Part shown: positions 39,904 to 48,538 of the stretch, piece after piece | How positions within the stretch are numbered: the first letter of the stretch is position 1 | Layout of the letters: every line of letters begins with the position of its first letter | Source of the DNA: Listeria cossartiae subsp. cayugensis | GTDB taxonomy: Bacteria > Bacillota > Bacilli > Lactobacillales > Listeriaceae | Length of the DNA stretch: 64,000 nucleotides | Assembly: GCF_014229095.1 (NCBI RefSeq) | Contig: NZ_JAARZC010000003.1 | Location: 1-64,000 of the forward strand | Reading direction: 5' to 3' | Made by a program: the position numbers and the translations under genes | Notes under the pieces: model-generated | The model's input: only the letters and a program-made list of their open reading frames with translations | Told to the model about the DNA's origin: nothing | Database searches by the model: none

Positions 39904-40350
39904 GTTTTGCTCCCACCTTTTGTTTTATTGATTAACTTTGTTTGTGATTTCGTGAACACAAACCGATAGTCTGCGAAAGCGATATCACTTTTACAATACA
40001 AATGATACCATCAGCGTCCGGTTTTGTCTACTGTAATTCTAAAGACATAATTCATCTAATTTTCAAAATAATGACTATTGATGTATAAAAGATGGCTAAA
40101 ACCAACCTTTTTGCGCAAAATAGCAAACAAAAATGTCTAACAACCTATGCATAACAAGGACTTTGTGCCTGTTTAATTATGTAACATTTGTATAAAGTCC
40201 TATTTTTAAATTTTAGATTAGAATTGTTCTTTACTATCTAGACATTTGTAGGAGGTTTCTGTTAAACTATGATAGGTTATAATAATACTGTGGGGAATTT
40301 TGGACTCATTTTATTTTTGTGAATAAACTTACAAGGAGTTGAGGAAGCAT
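39904..40350. other. 447-bp divergent control region between pplA and ndh2
   Basis: No gene is visible. It holds the pplA promoter (annotated separately) and, on the plus strand at about 40292-40297, a TATAAT that may serve ndh2 with a weak -35. The middle is AT-rich without a clear operator. Confidence 0.6.
40002..40030 (-). promoter_or_regulatory. Promoter of pplA
   Basis: TAGACA (40025-40030) and TATCAT (40002-40007) on the minus strand with a 17-bp spacer, giving a leader of about 95 nt. Confidence 0.65.
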
Positions 40351-42237
40351 ATGCCTGAAAAGAATATCGTTTTAATTGGGGCAGGATATGCAGGTGTACA
40401 CGCTGCTAAGAAATTAGCTAAGAAATACAAGAAAGACAAAGACGTTAATATTACATTAATCGATCGTCATTCGTACCATACAATGATGACTGAACTACAT
40501 GAGGTTGCTGGTGGTCGTGTTGAACCAACTGCAATTCAATATGATTTACGTCGTTTGTTTAATAGAACAAAAGTTAATCTTGTAACTGATAACGTGACAC
40601 ATGTAGATCATGATAAAAAAGTTGTAACAACAGAGCACGGAAGTTATCCGTTTGATTACCTAGTACTAGGTATGGGCGGCGAACCTAATGATTTCGGGAC
40701 TCCTGGTGTTGGCGAAAATGGCTTTACACTTTGGTCTTGGGAAGATTCTGTTAAGTTACGCAATCATATTGAAGAAACTGTAACGAAAGCATCTCGCGAA
40801 CAAGACGTTGAAAAACGTAAAGCAATGTTAACATTCGTTGTTTGTGGATCTGGATTTACTGGTATAGAAATGGTTGGGGAACTTTTAGAATGGAAAGATC
40901 GTCTTGCTAAAGATAACAAAATTGACGCATCTGAAATTAAATTAGTTGTAGTAGAAGCTGCTCCAACAATTCTAAACATGCTTGAAAGAAGAGACGCTGA
41001 CAAAGCAGAACGTTACATGGTTAAAAAAGGTATTGAAATCATGAAAAACGCTGCTATCGTTGAAGTTAAACCTGAAAGCATCGTACTTAAATCTGGCGAA
41101 GAACTTCCAACAAGTACATTAATTTGGACTGCTGGTGTTCGCGCTAACTCTGATACAAAAGATTACGGCATGGAATCTGCTCGTGCAGGCCGTTTGAAAG
41201 TAAACCAATATATGGAAGCAGATGGTCTTAAAGACGTTTATGTCGTTGGTGACCTTGCTTACTTTGAAGATGAAGAAGGCAAACCAACACCGCAAATCGT
41301 TGAAGGCGCTGAACAAACTGCATTAACTGCAGCGAAAAGCATCATCGTTGAAATGAGCGGTACTGGCGAAAAAGAACCATTCCAAGGTAAATACCATGGT
41401 GTAATGGTTTCTATCGGAGCTAAATATGGTGTTGCTCATCTTGGTAACATGCATCTTTCTGGTTGGTTCGCTATTTTAATGAAACATATGGTTAACTTGT
41501 ATTACTTCTTCGGTATCCGTAGTGGTTACTACATGTGGCAATATGTTATGCATGAATTCTTCCACATTAAAGATCACCGTAATATCTTCCGTGGTTGGAC
41601 TTCTCGTTACGGTAACGTACTTTGGGTTCTTCCTTTACGTGTATATCTAGGTTGGTTCTGGATTGACGAAGCTCTTTCTAAAATCTACGGTGAAACTACA
41701 TGGGATAAAGTAAGTATTACAAACTTAAAACCTTTATTTAACGGTATCGGTTCTGACTCTTGGTTAACTGCAACAAGCTCTAAAATGCCATTCGAATGGT
41801 TACAAACTGCTGCTACATCTGGCGCTAGTCAAGCTGCCGGTGATGCTGCTGGGGCTGCTGCAACAAACGTAACTACTCCAATTCTTAGCCATATGCCTGG
41901 TTGGTTTGAATGGATTATGAAACTTCTAATGCCAAACCTTGACGTTGCACTAGTAATGCAAAAAGTTGTACCTTTTGTTGAACTTGCAATCGGTCTTGCT
42001 ATGGTAGTTGGTCTATTCACTTGGCTTGTAAGTATCGGAAGTGCTGGATTCCTAGTAATGTTTACACTAAGCGCTATGCTTGGTTGGGACAAATTCTGGG
42101 CGTTACCAGCTTCTATCGCACTTCTAAATGGCGCTGGACGCACATTTGGTCTTGATTATTGGGCTGTTCCTTGGTTCCAAAAACATCTTGGTCACTGGTG
42201 GTACGGTAAGCCAAGGTCCGTTTACAGAGACAAGTAA
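40351..42237 (+). CDS. ndh2: EET-specific type II NADH dehydrogenase with C-terminal membrane domain
   Basis: A 628-residue protein. Residues 1-390 are an NDH-2 flavoprotein with the FAD motif VLIGAGYAGVHAAKK, a second dinucleotide fold (VVCGSGFTGIEMVGE) and VVGDLAYFEDEEGKPTPQIV. Unlike respiratory NDH-2 of about 400 residues, a C-terminal region with several transmembrane segments (about 420-620) follows, partly DoxX-like, with an alanine-rich loop near residue 500. It would oxidise NADH and reduce the dedicated demethylmenaquinone. I start it at MPEKNIVL, which has GAGG 6 bases upstream. A terminator-like hairpin follows. Confidence 0.93.
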   Translation: MPEKNIVLIGAGYAGVHAAKKLAKKYKKDKDVNITLIDRHSYHTMMTELHEVAGGRVEPTAIQYDLRRLFNRTKVNLVTDNVTHVDHDKKVVTTEHGSYPFDYLVLGMGGEPNDFGTPGVGENGFTLWSWEDSVKLRNHIEETVTKASREQDVEKRKAMLTFVVCGSGFTGIEMVGELLEWKDRLAKDNKIDASEIKLVVVEAAPTILNMLERRDADKAERYMVKKGIEIMKNAAIVEVKPESIVLKSGEELPTSTLIWTAGVRANSDTKDYGMESARAGRLKVNQYMEADGLKDVYVVGDLAYFEDEEGKPTPQIVEGAEQTALTAAKSIIVEMSGTGEKEPFQGKYHGVMVSIGAKYGVAHLGNMHLSGWFAILMKHMVNLYYFFGIRSGYYMWQYVMHEFFHIKDHRNIFRGWTSRYGNVLWVLPLRVYLGWFWIDEALSKIYGETTWDKVSITNLKPLFNGIGSDSWLTATSSKMPFEWLQTAATSGASQAAGDAAGAAATNVTTPILSHMPGWFEWIMKLLMPNLDVALVMQKVVPFVELAIGLAMVVGLFTWLVSIGSAGFLVMFTLSAMLGWDKFWALPASIALLNGAGRTFGLDYWAVPWFQKHLGHWWYGKPRSVYRDK

Positions 42238-42261
42238 ATTAACTAGTTAAATTTCAAATAA

Positions 42262-42320
42262 AAACTCGGGAGTGCATCCAAAAGCCAGTTTTGGCATAGG
42301 AGGTGCTTCCGTTTTTATTA
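42262..42320 (+). terminator. Terminator or attenuator after ndh2
   Basis: A long hairpin, CGGGAGTGCATCC pairing imperfectly (G-U pairs) with GGAGGTGCTTCCG, is followed by GTTTTTATT. It would reduce, not necessarily abolish, reading into eetA. Confidence 0.55.
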
Positions 42321-42411
42321 TTTGGTTATTTCTTGAACTTTTTCCTATTATATTTAGGCATTATCCTTTAAAATAGGATTTGTACATGACATTTTGAAAG
42401 GAGGCAATACG

Positions 42412-42846
42412 GTGAAGAAGTATTTTTCTATGGTGAAACGCTGGGATATTATTATTATTTTATCTCTTTGCATACTCTCCTTTTTGCCGATTGCTATTTT
42501 TTCATATGTAAAAGCGAATGAACCGGCTCCTGCTAGTGGAAAAAAAGAGCTTGTTGCGGTTATTTCTGTTGATAGTAAAGAATATAAGACCGTTACGCTC
42601 ACTGGCCATAAGGGAACGGAAAGCTTTGATGTGAAACAACCGGATGGACATACTAACACGATTGAGGTTTCGGGGGAAGAAATCCGAATTAGTAAAGCGA
42701 ACTGTAACGATCAGGTGTGTGTTCGGACTGGTGCAATTGATAAACAAGGAGATACGGTCGTTTGTCTTCCACATAAGTTAGTAATTGAAGTAAAAGCGAG
42801 TGACGGGAGTTCAGGCGATTCAGATGATCCGATTATCTCTTCCTGA
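42412..42846 (+). CDS. eetA: EetA, NusG domain II-like membrane-anchored protein
   Basis: A 144-residue protein with one N-terminal transmembrane segment (about 10-32) and an exported NusG_II-like domain containing three cysteines (NCNDQVCVR and VVCLPHK). In the EET model it forms a membrane unit with EetB that passes electrons from the quinone to extracellular flavins. I start it at the GTG (VKKYFSMVKR) with AAAGGAGG 7 bases upstream; an upstream in-frame ATG lies in the ribosome site. 33 bp before eetB. Confidence 0.9.
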   Translation: MKKYFSMVKRWDIIIILSLCILSFLPIAIFSYVKANEPAPASGKKELVAVISVDSKEYKTVTLTGHKGTESFDVKQPDGHTNTIEVSGEEIRISKANCNDQVCVRTGAIDKQGDTVVCLPHKLVIEVKASDGSSGDSDDPIISS

Positions 42847-42878
42847 CCTTATCCTCTAATAGATAGGAAAGTGTTTCT

Positions 42879-43421
42879 ATGACAAAAAACAGACGATTAG
42901 TATATATAGCACTTTTGGCTGCACAAGCTGTTGTCATTAGTTTACTCGAACGGGCTATTCCGTTTCCATTTGCATTTGCTCCTGGGGCGAAACTTGGCCT
43001 TGCTAATATTATTACGTGTATTTCGCTTTATACATTATCGGCAAAAGATACATTTATGATAATTTGCATTCGATTAGTATTATCCACTTTGCTTGGTGGG
43101 ACGATTTCGACCTTTATGTATAGTGCGGCGGGGGCAATCTTGAGTTTTCTTGGGATGTGGCTTGTGCAACAACTGGGTCCAAAACGTGTGAGCATCATTG
43201 GCGTTAGTGTTACTGGTGGGATTTTACATAACGTTGGGCAACTCGTTATTGCCAGCTGGATTGCTGGTACTTGGTCGGTTATGCTTTATTTGCCAGTATT
43301 ATCTTTTATCGGAATTCTTTCCGGAATTGCGGTTGGGATTGCGGCAAACTACTTATTAAAAAACGTCCAAACTTTGCGGATGTTCGCTGATGCTAAACAA
43401 AGTCAAGCAGCACAAAAATAA
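42879..43421 (+). CDS. eetB: EetB, Gx-transporter-family membrane protein
   Basis: A 180-residue integral membrane protein with five or six helices, of the family once labelled heptaprenyl diphosphate synthase component I. The motifs PFPFAFAPGAKLGLANI and GGILHNVGQLVIA resemble ECF S-component-like proteins. The gene pair eetA-eetB is conserved with EET loci, and the protein is thought to form the transmembrane step with EetA. It lies 22 bp before dmkB. Confidence 0.9.
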   Translation: MTKNRRLVYIALLAAQAVVISLLERAIPFPFAFAPGAKLGLANIITCISLYTLSAKDTFMIICIRLVLSTLLGGTISTFMYSAAGAILSFLGMWLVQQLGPKRVSIIGVSVTGGILHNVGQLVIASWIAGTWSVMLYLPVLSFIGILSGIAVGIAANYLLKNVQTLRMFADAKQSQAAQK

Positions 43422-43442
43422 CTTTTAAAAAAGGAGTTCAAT

Positions 43443-44423
43443 ATGCAACTTCATGCTATGTGGGATGAATATCCTGCACTTTCCAAAGATTTACAAGAAG
43501 TCTTACAAACAATTGAAAAAAACATTCAAATCCGCGATAAACACGTTGAGCAAAATGTGAAGGATTTGATTCACGCTGGTGGAAAATTACTGCGCCCTGC
43601 TTTTGCACTTCTTTCTGCACAAGCCGGACCTGATTTTGATAAAGATCGTGCTGTTTCGATTGCTGCTGCGCTTGAAGTGCTTCATATGGCGACGTTGATT
43701 CATGATGATGTCGTTGATGATTCACCATTACGCCGCGGTATTCCAACAATTCATTCCAAATATGGTCGTAATTATGCCGTTTATACTGGCGATTATTTAT
43801 TCTGTATCTGTTTCAAAATTTTATCTGCACATGCTTCTTCTGTGGAGAATATCGAATTTAATAGTAAAAATATCGAGAAAATTTTAATGGGTGAACTAGA
43901 CCAAATGCGCACTAGCTACAAAATGGATGTTACTGTCCGCGAATATTTGACGCGTATTTCTGGCAAAACAGCTCAACTTTTTGCGCTTAGTTGTTATTCT
44001 GGCGCAAGTGGCAGTAAAGCGTCTCGCATGACTGTTGCGAAATGCTATAATATCGGGCATTATCTTGGTATGGCTTTTCAAATTATTGATGACGTGCTTG
44101 ATTACACAAGTACAGATGCTGGCCTTGGCAAACCCGTTTTAAATGATATGAAGCAAGGTATTTATTCTCTCCCACTTATTTATGCAATGAAAGGTCATTT
44201 GGCAGAATTTGAGCCACTTCTTTCACAAAAATTAGATATGACTGATGATGCTTCTGAACAAGTTTTAGCACTTATTTCTAAATATAATGGTGTCGAACAG
44301 GCATTTAAACTTGCTAATAAATATACGAATAAAGCCCTTCGTGAAATTAAAAAACTACCAGCTGGCGCGTATCGTGATGATATGTACCGCTTGACGAAAA
44401 GTATTTTAGATAGAGATATCTAA
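43443..44423 (+). CDS. dmkB: Polyprenyl diphosphate synthase for the EET quinone
   Basis: A 326-residue trans-isoprenyl diphosphate synthase with both Asp-rich motifs: LIHDDVVDDSPLRRG (first) and QIIDDVLDYTSTDAGLGKP (second). The GGKLLRPAF segment binds diphosphate. It elongates the side chain used by DmkA for the dedicated demethylmenaquinone. AAGGAG precedes the ATG. It is the last gene of the rightward EET arm and is followed by a terminator. Confidence 0.93.
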   Translation: MQLHAMWDEYPALSKDLQEVLQTIEKNIQIRDKHVEQNVKDLIHAGGKLLRPAFALLSAQAGPDFDKDRAVSIAAALEVLHMATLIHDDVVDDSPLRRGIPTIHSKYGRNYAVYTGDYLFCICFKILSAHASSVENIEFNSKNIEKILMGELDQMRTSYKMDVTVREYLTRISGKTAQLFALSCYSGASGSKASRMTVAKCYNIGHYLGMAFQIIDDVLDYTSTDAGLGKPVLNDMKQGIYSLPLIYAMKGHLAEFEPLLSQKLDMTDDASEQVLALISKYNGVEQAFKLANKYTNKALREIKKLPAGAYRDDMYRLTKSILDRDI

Positions 44424-44427
44424 ACCA

Positions 44428-44474
44428 TTTAGAACATTGCTCCTTCCCTTTTTGAGTTTTGTTCTAAATTTTAC
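44428..44474 (+). terminator. Terminator of the eetA-eetB-dmkB arm
   Basis: TTTAGAAC (44428-44435) pairs with GTTCTAAA (44461-44468), then TTTT. The loop is long and T-rich. Confidence 0.6.
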
Positions 44475-44504
44475 GGCTCATTGTGAAAATACAAACATGA
44501 AAGC

Positions 44505-45845
44505 GTGATTAACGTGATTCGATTTTTAAAAATAGCTACACCTATCCTGTTATCTTTTTCTTTAGTTGCCTGTGGTTCTGCAAGTGGAACAACGGAGAAA
44601 GTTACTGCGCCAATCGAAAAAGATCGTAATTTATCGATGGTAGTAACAACCGATGTCCATTATTTTGCGCCGTCTTTAACGGATAAAGGAAAAGCTTTTG
44701 AAAAATATGTGGCTGCTGGCGATGGCAAACAACTGGCTTATAGCAATGAAATAACGGATGCTTTTTTAGCGGATGTTGAAGCGAAAAAGACCGATGTGCT
44801 CATTATTAGTGGTGATTTGACGAACAATGGTGAGAAAACAAGCCACGAGGAATTAGCGAAAAAACTCACTCAAGTAGAAAAAAATGGCACGCAAGTTTTT
44901 GTTATTCCTGGTAATCATGACATTAACAACCCGTGGGCGCGCAAGTTTGAAAAAGATAAGCAACTGCCAACTGACACGATTTCGCCTACAGATTTCAGTA
45001 AAATTTATGGAAAGTTTGGCTATGAAGATGCTATTTCGCGGGATGATTTTTCGCTGAGTTATTTAGCGGCTCCGTCTTCCAAAGTCTGGCTCCTAATGTT
45101 AGATACGGCTATTTACAAAACAAATATGCAGCAAGGAAATCCCACAACAGAAGGCGGATTAACCGCTGGAACATTAGATTGGATAAAAGAAAGCAGTGCG
45201 CTTGCGAAGAAAAACGGCGCCAAACTTATCCCTGTATTGCACCATAATTTAACTGACCATAATGACGTCATTCAAAAAGGGTATACGATTAATTATAATC
45301 AACAAGTGATTGATGCTCTTACAGCTGGCTCAATGGATTTCTCCCTAAGCGGTCATATCCACACGCAAAATATTCGTTCTACAAAGAGTACAGATGGTAA
45401 AGAAATCACGGATATCGTCACCAATGCGCTTTCGGTTTTCCCACATAAGTACGGTACAATAACGTATAGTGCCAAAAATAAAAACTTCACTTATCAGTCC
45501 AAAAAGCTAGATATCGAAACTTGGGCAAAAGCAAAAGGATCTACGGATGAAAACTTGCTGAATTTCGACCAATTTGACTACGAAACTTTTTATAATAGTG
45601 GCTATGATAAAGCAATAATGGATTTGATGACAAATGAGTCTTATGATAAATACAGTCAAGCAGACAAGGAAAAAATGGCGGATACGATGGGATTAAATAA
45701 TATGTATTTCTTCGCCGGTACCGCACCACCAAAATCTGCTGGAATGGAATTATGGGATTCCGCACCGAATTCATTTTTGAAAGACTATGTTTTAAGTTCT
45801 TCCAATCCACCTAAGAAAAGTAATGACTATTATGTTAGCCCTTAA
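44505..45845 (+). CDS. Secreted lipoprotein metallophosphoesterase
   Basis: A 446-residue lipoprotein: signal peptide with lipobox LVAC, then a calcineurin-like phosphoesterase domain. Metal ligands are visible in order: TTDVHYFAP, ISGDLTNNG, VIPGNHDIN, LHHNLTDHN and LSGHIHTQN. The C-terminal 100 residues form a separate helical extension. The start is a GTG with a weak ribosome site; a second GTG three codons later is equally possible. It acts outside the membrane on an unknown phosphoester (relatives hydrolyse cyclic nucleotides or nucleotides). Monocistronic. Confidence 0.85.
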   Translation: MINVIRFLKIATPILLSFSLVACGSASGTTEKVTAPIEKDRNLSMVVTTDVHYFAPSLTDKGKAFEKYVAAGDGKQLAYSNEITDAFLADVEAKKTDVLIISGDLTNNGEKTSHEELAKKLTQVEKNGTQVFVIPGNHDINNPWARKFEKDKQLPTDTISPTDFSKIYGKFGYEDAISRDDFSLSYLAAPSSKVWLLMLDTAIYKTNMQQGNPTTEGGLTAGTLDWIKESSALAKKNGAKLIPVLHHNLTDHNDVIQKGYTINYNQQVIDALTAGSMDFSLSGHIHTQNIRSTKSTDGKEITDIVTNALSVFPHKYGTITYSAKNKNFTYQSKKLDIETWAKAKGSTDENLLNFDQFDYETFYNSGYDKAIMDLMTNESYDKYSQADKEKMADTMGLNNMYFFAGTAPPKSAGMELWDSAPNSFLKDYVLSSSNPPKKSNDYYVSP

Positions 45846-45850
45846 ATAGA

Positions 45851-45886
45851 AAAAACTGGTAGCCTACGTAGCTTACCAGTTTTTTT
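45851..45886. terminator. Bidirectional terminator
   Basis: AAACTGGTA / TACCAGTTT with A- and T-rich flanks separates convergent genes. Confidence 0.8.
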
Positions 45887-45889
45887 GTA

Positions 45890-46876
45890 TTAATTAGATG
45901 CGGCGGCCGCACTCGCAGCAGCGGCGACACCTGCTGCAGCTGCTTGTTCCATCGCAATTAAAATATGCACATTGACCATTAATCCTTCTAATTGTTCTTT
46001 GCTCATTTGCCCTGATTGTTTTTCGGTGTAGAGGCTTATCGCTAGAGCTGTAACGAATTCGCGTCCAAAACGCAAGCCTGGTTGTTGCTCCAATTCATCA
46101 ATTAGCTTCACTAACCCAGAGTCAATTTTGCGACCATCCATGACAAAGGCTAAAATCCCGATGCTGGAATAATGGAGCGGTTTTATTTTCACTCCTTTTT
46201 GGCGCAATTCTTCTACGACATTATCTACTCGTCGAATGAATTTGCTGTCTTTTTCACCATATAAAAGAGTCCCGGTTGTTGCTAAAAATTGTAAGCTATC
46301 ATTTTTGCGGAAGCCTTTCGCGGCGAACTCTTGAAAATAGTATTCTGTTATCTCGGCCAATTTTCCGGTATTTTCTTCTGGAAGATTTGCTAGGAAAACG
46401 GCGGTTGTCACATCTTCACTTTTAGTTAAAAATGGGTGTGCTTTTTTGAAAAGTTGGTAGATGGTTTTGGCTTTTTGAGCAGTTTTTGTCTGGTTTTCAG
46501 CTTGTAGTAATAAATATGCCGCAAAATAAGTGTATTCTGTGCGCTGGAAACCGGCTTCAATTAATGTTTTATAATTGGAAATTACTTGGCGAACGCTTTC
46601 CGGACTGGCATTCCCGTTAGCCATCAAAAGCCCTACAAGCGATGCGCGCACGTTGCCATTAAGCGCAGTAAACATACCTAGTTGCTGCTTAAATTCTTTG
46701 TTTAGTGTATGAAATTGTTCCGGATTAACCACTTCATTATTCCCCGCAAAAAGACGAGCAATCAGAAAGCGAATTCGTTTATCAATAAAACTCACACCAC
46801 TTGTTTTTACTAACTCGTAATTCTTCATTAATAATTTCGTTGCTTGTTCGCTATCAAATACATATGCTGAATCCAT
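45890..46876 (-). CDS. DUF4003-like protein with alanine-rich tail
   Basis: A 328-residue soluble, mainly helical protein similar to the DUF4003 family of Listeria and Bacilli; no function is known to me. The last 20 or so residues are almost all alanine with a few Ser, Gly and Val. I start it at MDSAYVFDSEQ with AAAAGGAG 8 bases upstream. It lies 27 bp after the SMI1/KNR4 gene and is probably co-transcribed with it. Confidence 0.65.
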   Translation of the reverse strand: MDSAYVFDSEQATKLLMKNYELVKTSGVSFIDKRIRFLIARLFAGNNEVVNPEQFHTLNKEFKQQLGMFTALNGNVRASLVGLLMANGNASPESVRQVISNYKTLIEAGFQRTEYTYFAAYLLLQAENQTKTAQKAKTIYQLFKKAHPFLTKSEDVTTAVFLANLPEENTGKLAEITEYYFQEFAAKGFRKNDSLQFLATTGTLLYGEKDSKFIRRVDNVVEELRQKGVKIKPLHYSSIGILAFVMDGRKIDSGLVKLIDELEQQPGLRFGREFVTALAISLYTEKQSGQMSKEQLEGLMVNVHILIAMEQAAAAGVAAAASAAAASN

Positions 46877-46903
46877 CGGCCGCACTCCTTTTCATTTTTT
46901 GGA

Positions 46904-47716
46904 TTAATATTCTTCTATATACAAACTCATAATGAACGCTTCAAAATTCTCAGCTAGCTTAATTATTTTATAATCAGCTTCTTGATCAATGTGAACAACT
47001 GCTGGCTCGCCTGTTTTGCCGCATTCTCGGTAATCTAAGAAAACCATATCGTGCCCGGCAGAAGGACAATCCGCAATCGCTAAACCAACATCTGGATAAC
47101 CCCACTCTTCCATCCAAAATTTTGTATTGTATGATCCATTTAATGTAGAAATTCCGTGACTTCCTATTCCCATAATTCCAGTAATAGCTACACAATTCTC
47201 TGCCCATGAACTTGGCTCTGTCGTAGGTACAGAATCTATTGATACTATGCCTCCGTTTTGAGTATGGCGCATTAAGTAGACGTATGACTTAGGCAGTTTA
47301 TACCCTAGTTCTGCTTCGATGTCAGCCACTCTTTGTCGTGTGGGGTACACGTCTTCATATTCATTTTTATAATTGGTTTTTGTCCAAAGCTCTGCCAAGT
47401 GATCACCTTGGAAAAATGTCCCTACTTCACTAAAATATTCATCTAACTCAGCGAAAATCTGCTTCGCCTTTTCGCGTTCGAAATCGACTGCTTCTAAATC
47501 TTGCATGTCTTCTAAAATCGACATGAGGTGTTGATAGATTTCCGGAAAACGTTCGCCTCTTTGGTATAACACGTCACTGAGTAATACGGTGGCTGTGAAT
47601 ATATCACTTTTATTTTCGTCTGTCACTGTTTGATTCCAACAAGTTTCAAGTAAGCGAATCGCGTCTTTTGTTTTTCTTTTGTCTAAATAATGTAATGCTT
47701 TTCTCGTTGTAAGCAT
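46904..47716 (-). CDS. SMI1/KNR4 family protein
   Basis: A 270-residue protein. Residues 1-110 are helical, and the C-terminal half (about 125-270) has the SMI1/KNR4 fold signature: VADIEAELGYKLPKSYVYLM near its start and the YPDVGLAIADCPSAGHDMVFLDY segment. Many bacterial members are immunity proteins against polymorphic toxins, but no toxin gene is adjacent, so the role is open. It starts with ATG at 47716 and precedes the DUF4003-like gene. Confidence 0.75.
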   Translation of the reverse strand: MLTTRKALHYLDKRKTKDAIRLLETCWNQTVTDENKSDIFTATVLLSDVLYQRGERFPEIYQHLMSILEDMQDLEAVDFEREKAKQIFAELDEYFSEVGTFFQGDHLAELWTKTNYKNEYEDVYPTRQRVADIEAELGYKLPKSYVYLMRHTQNGGIVSIDSVPTTEPSSWAENCVAITGIMGIGSHGISTLNGSYNTKFWMEEWGYPDVGLAIADCPSAGHDMVFLDYRECGKTGEPAVVHIDQEADYKIIKLAENFEAFIMSLYIEEY

Positions 47717-47754
47717 AACGATTCCTCCAAATTCCTTAATAACTTTATTATACT

Positions 47755-47786
47755 AAAAAACCCTAGGGAAACAAAACCCCTAGGGA
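47755..47786 (-). terminator. Terminator of the PTS/sugar-acid operon
   Basis: Two CCCTAGGG blocks (47761-47768 and 47778-47785) form the stem and are followed by six Ts on the minus strand. Confidence 0.8.
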
Positions 47787-47794
47787 AGCTACTT

Positions 47795-48538
47795 TTATAA
47801 ATTCATTCCAAGAAGCGGAATACGTTCGTTATATTTATCAACAAGTGCTTGGTTATGCGCATCGGCATTTTCGACATTTCCGCTAATAAATACTGGTGGC
47901 GTATAATTATCGTTTACCATTTTTTCAATTGCTTCTGCAAAAATCGATTGCAAGATGACCGCGCCTGTTACGGTAGATGTTGGGGCGAACGCGATATCGA
48001 AGTTGGCTGATTTTAATACTGCATCCCCTTTAACAGCACCATTATCAATCACAATATCACCTGTATCGGATAGTCGCTTGCCAGACACGTGACGCGATTT
48101 TTGACTGGCTGAATATTGCAACGAGGTTATCACGATGACAAAAGCACCTTTTTCACGGGCGATTTCGGCCACATCAATTGGTACAGGATTGCGACCCGAT
48201 GTCGATAACACAATCATGACATCTCCCGGGCGAATATCTTCCTCCGCCATAAACGTTTTCGCATAATCATTTTTCCGTTCGAGTACAGAGGACGCCGCGG
48301 CACCTTCGTGGAGCATTAACGGTTCATGTAAAATCGGATGAATTGCCGCTAATCCGCCTGCTCTGTAGAATACTTCTTCGGTTAAAATATGGGAATGCCC
48401 ACAGCCGAATAAATGGATAATACCGTCGTTTTCGATAGACTCGGCAACTTTGGCTCCCGCTTCTTTTACATAATCTGCTTCATTATCGAGAATATTTTCT
48501 AATAAACGAACCGTGATATCGATATAGTTATTAATCAT
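47795..48538 (-). CDS. SIS-domain sugar isomerase family protein (UPF0309-like)
   Basis: A 247-residue protein with one SIS (sugar isomerase) domain: phosphosugar-binding motifs LFGCGHSHILTEE and VLSTSGRNPVPIDVA. Relatives bind or isomerise phosphosugars. As last gene of the operon, its stop precedes the terminator by 9 bp, and its start abuts the aldolase stop. The substrate is probably an amino sugar or sugar acid phosphate taken up by the PTS, but this is inference from context. Confidence 0.8.
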   Translation of the reverse strand: MINNYIDITVRLLENILDNEADYVKEAGAKVAESIENDGIIHLFGCGHSHILTEEVFYRAGGLAAIHPILHEPLMLHEGAAASSVLERKNDYAKTFMAEEDIRPGDVMIVLSTSGRNPVPIDVAEIAREKGAFVIVITSLQYSASQKSRHVSGKRLSDTGDIVIDNGAVKGDAVLKSANFDIAFAPTSTVTGAVILQSIFAEAIEKMVNDNYTPPVFISGNVENADAHNQALVDKYNERIPLLGMNL

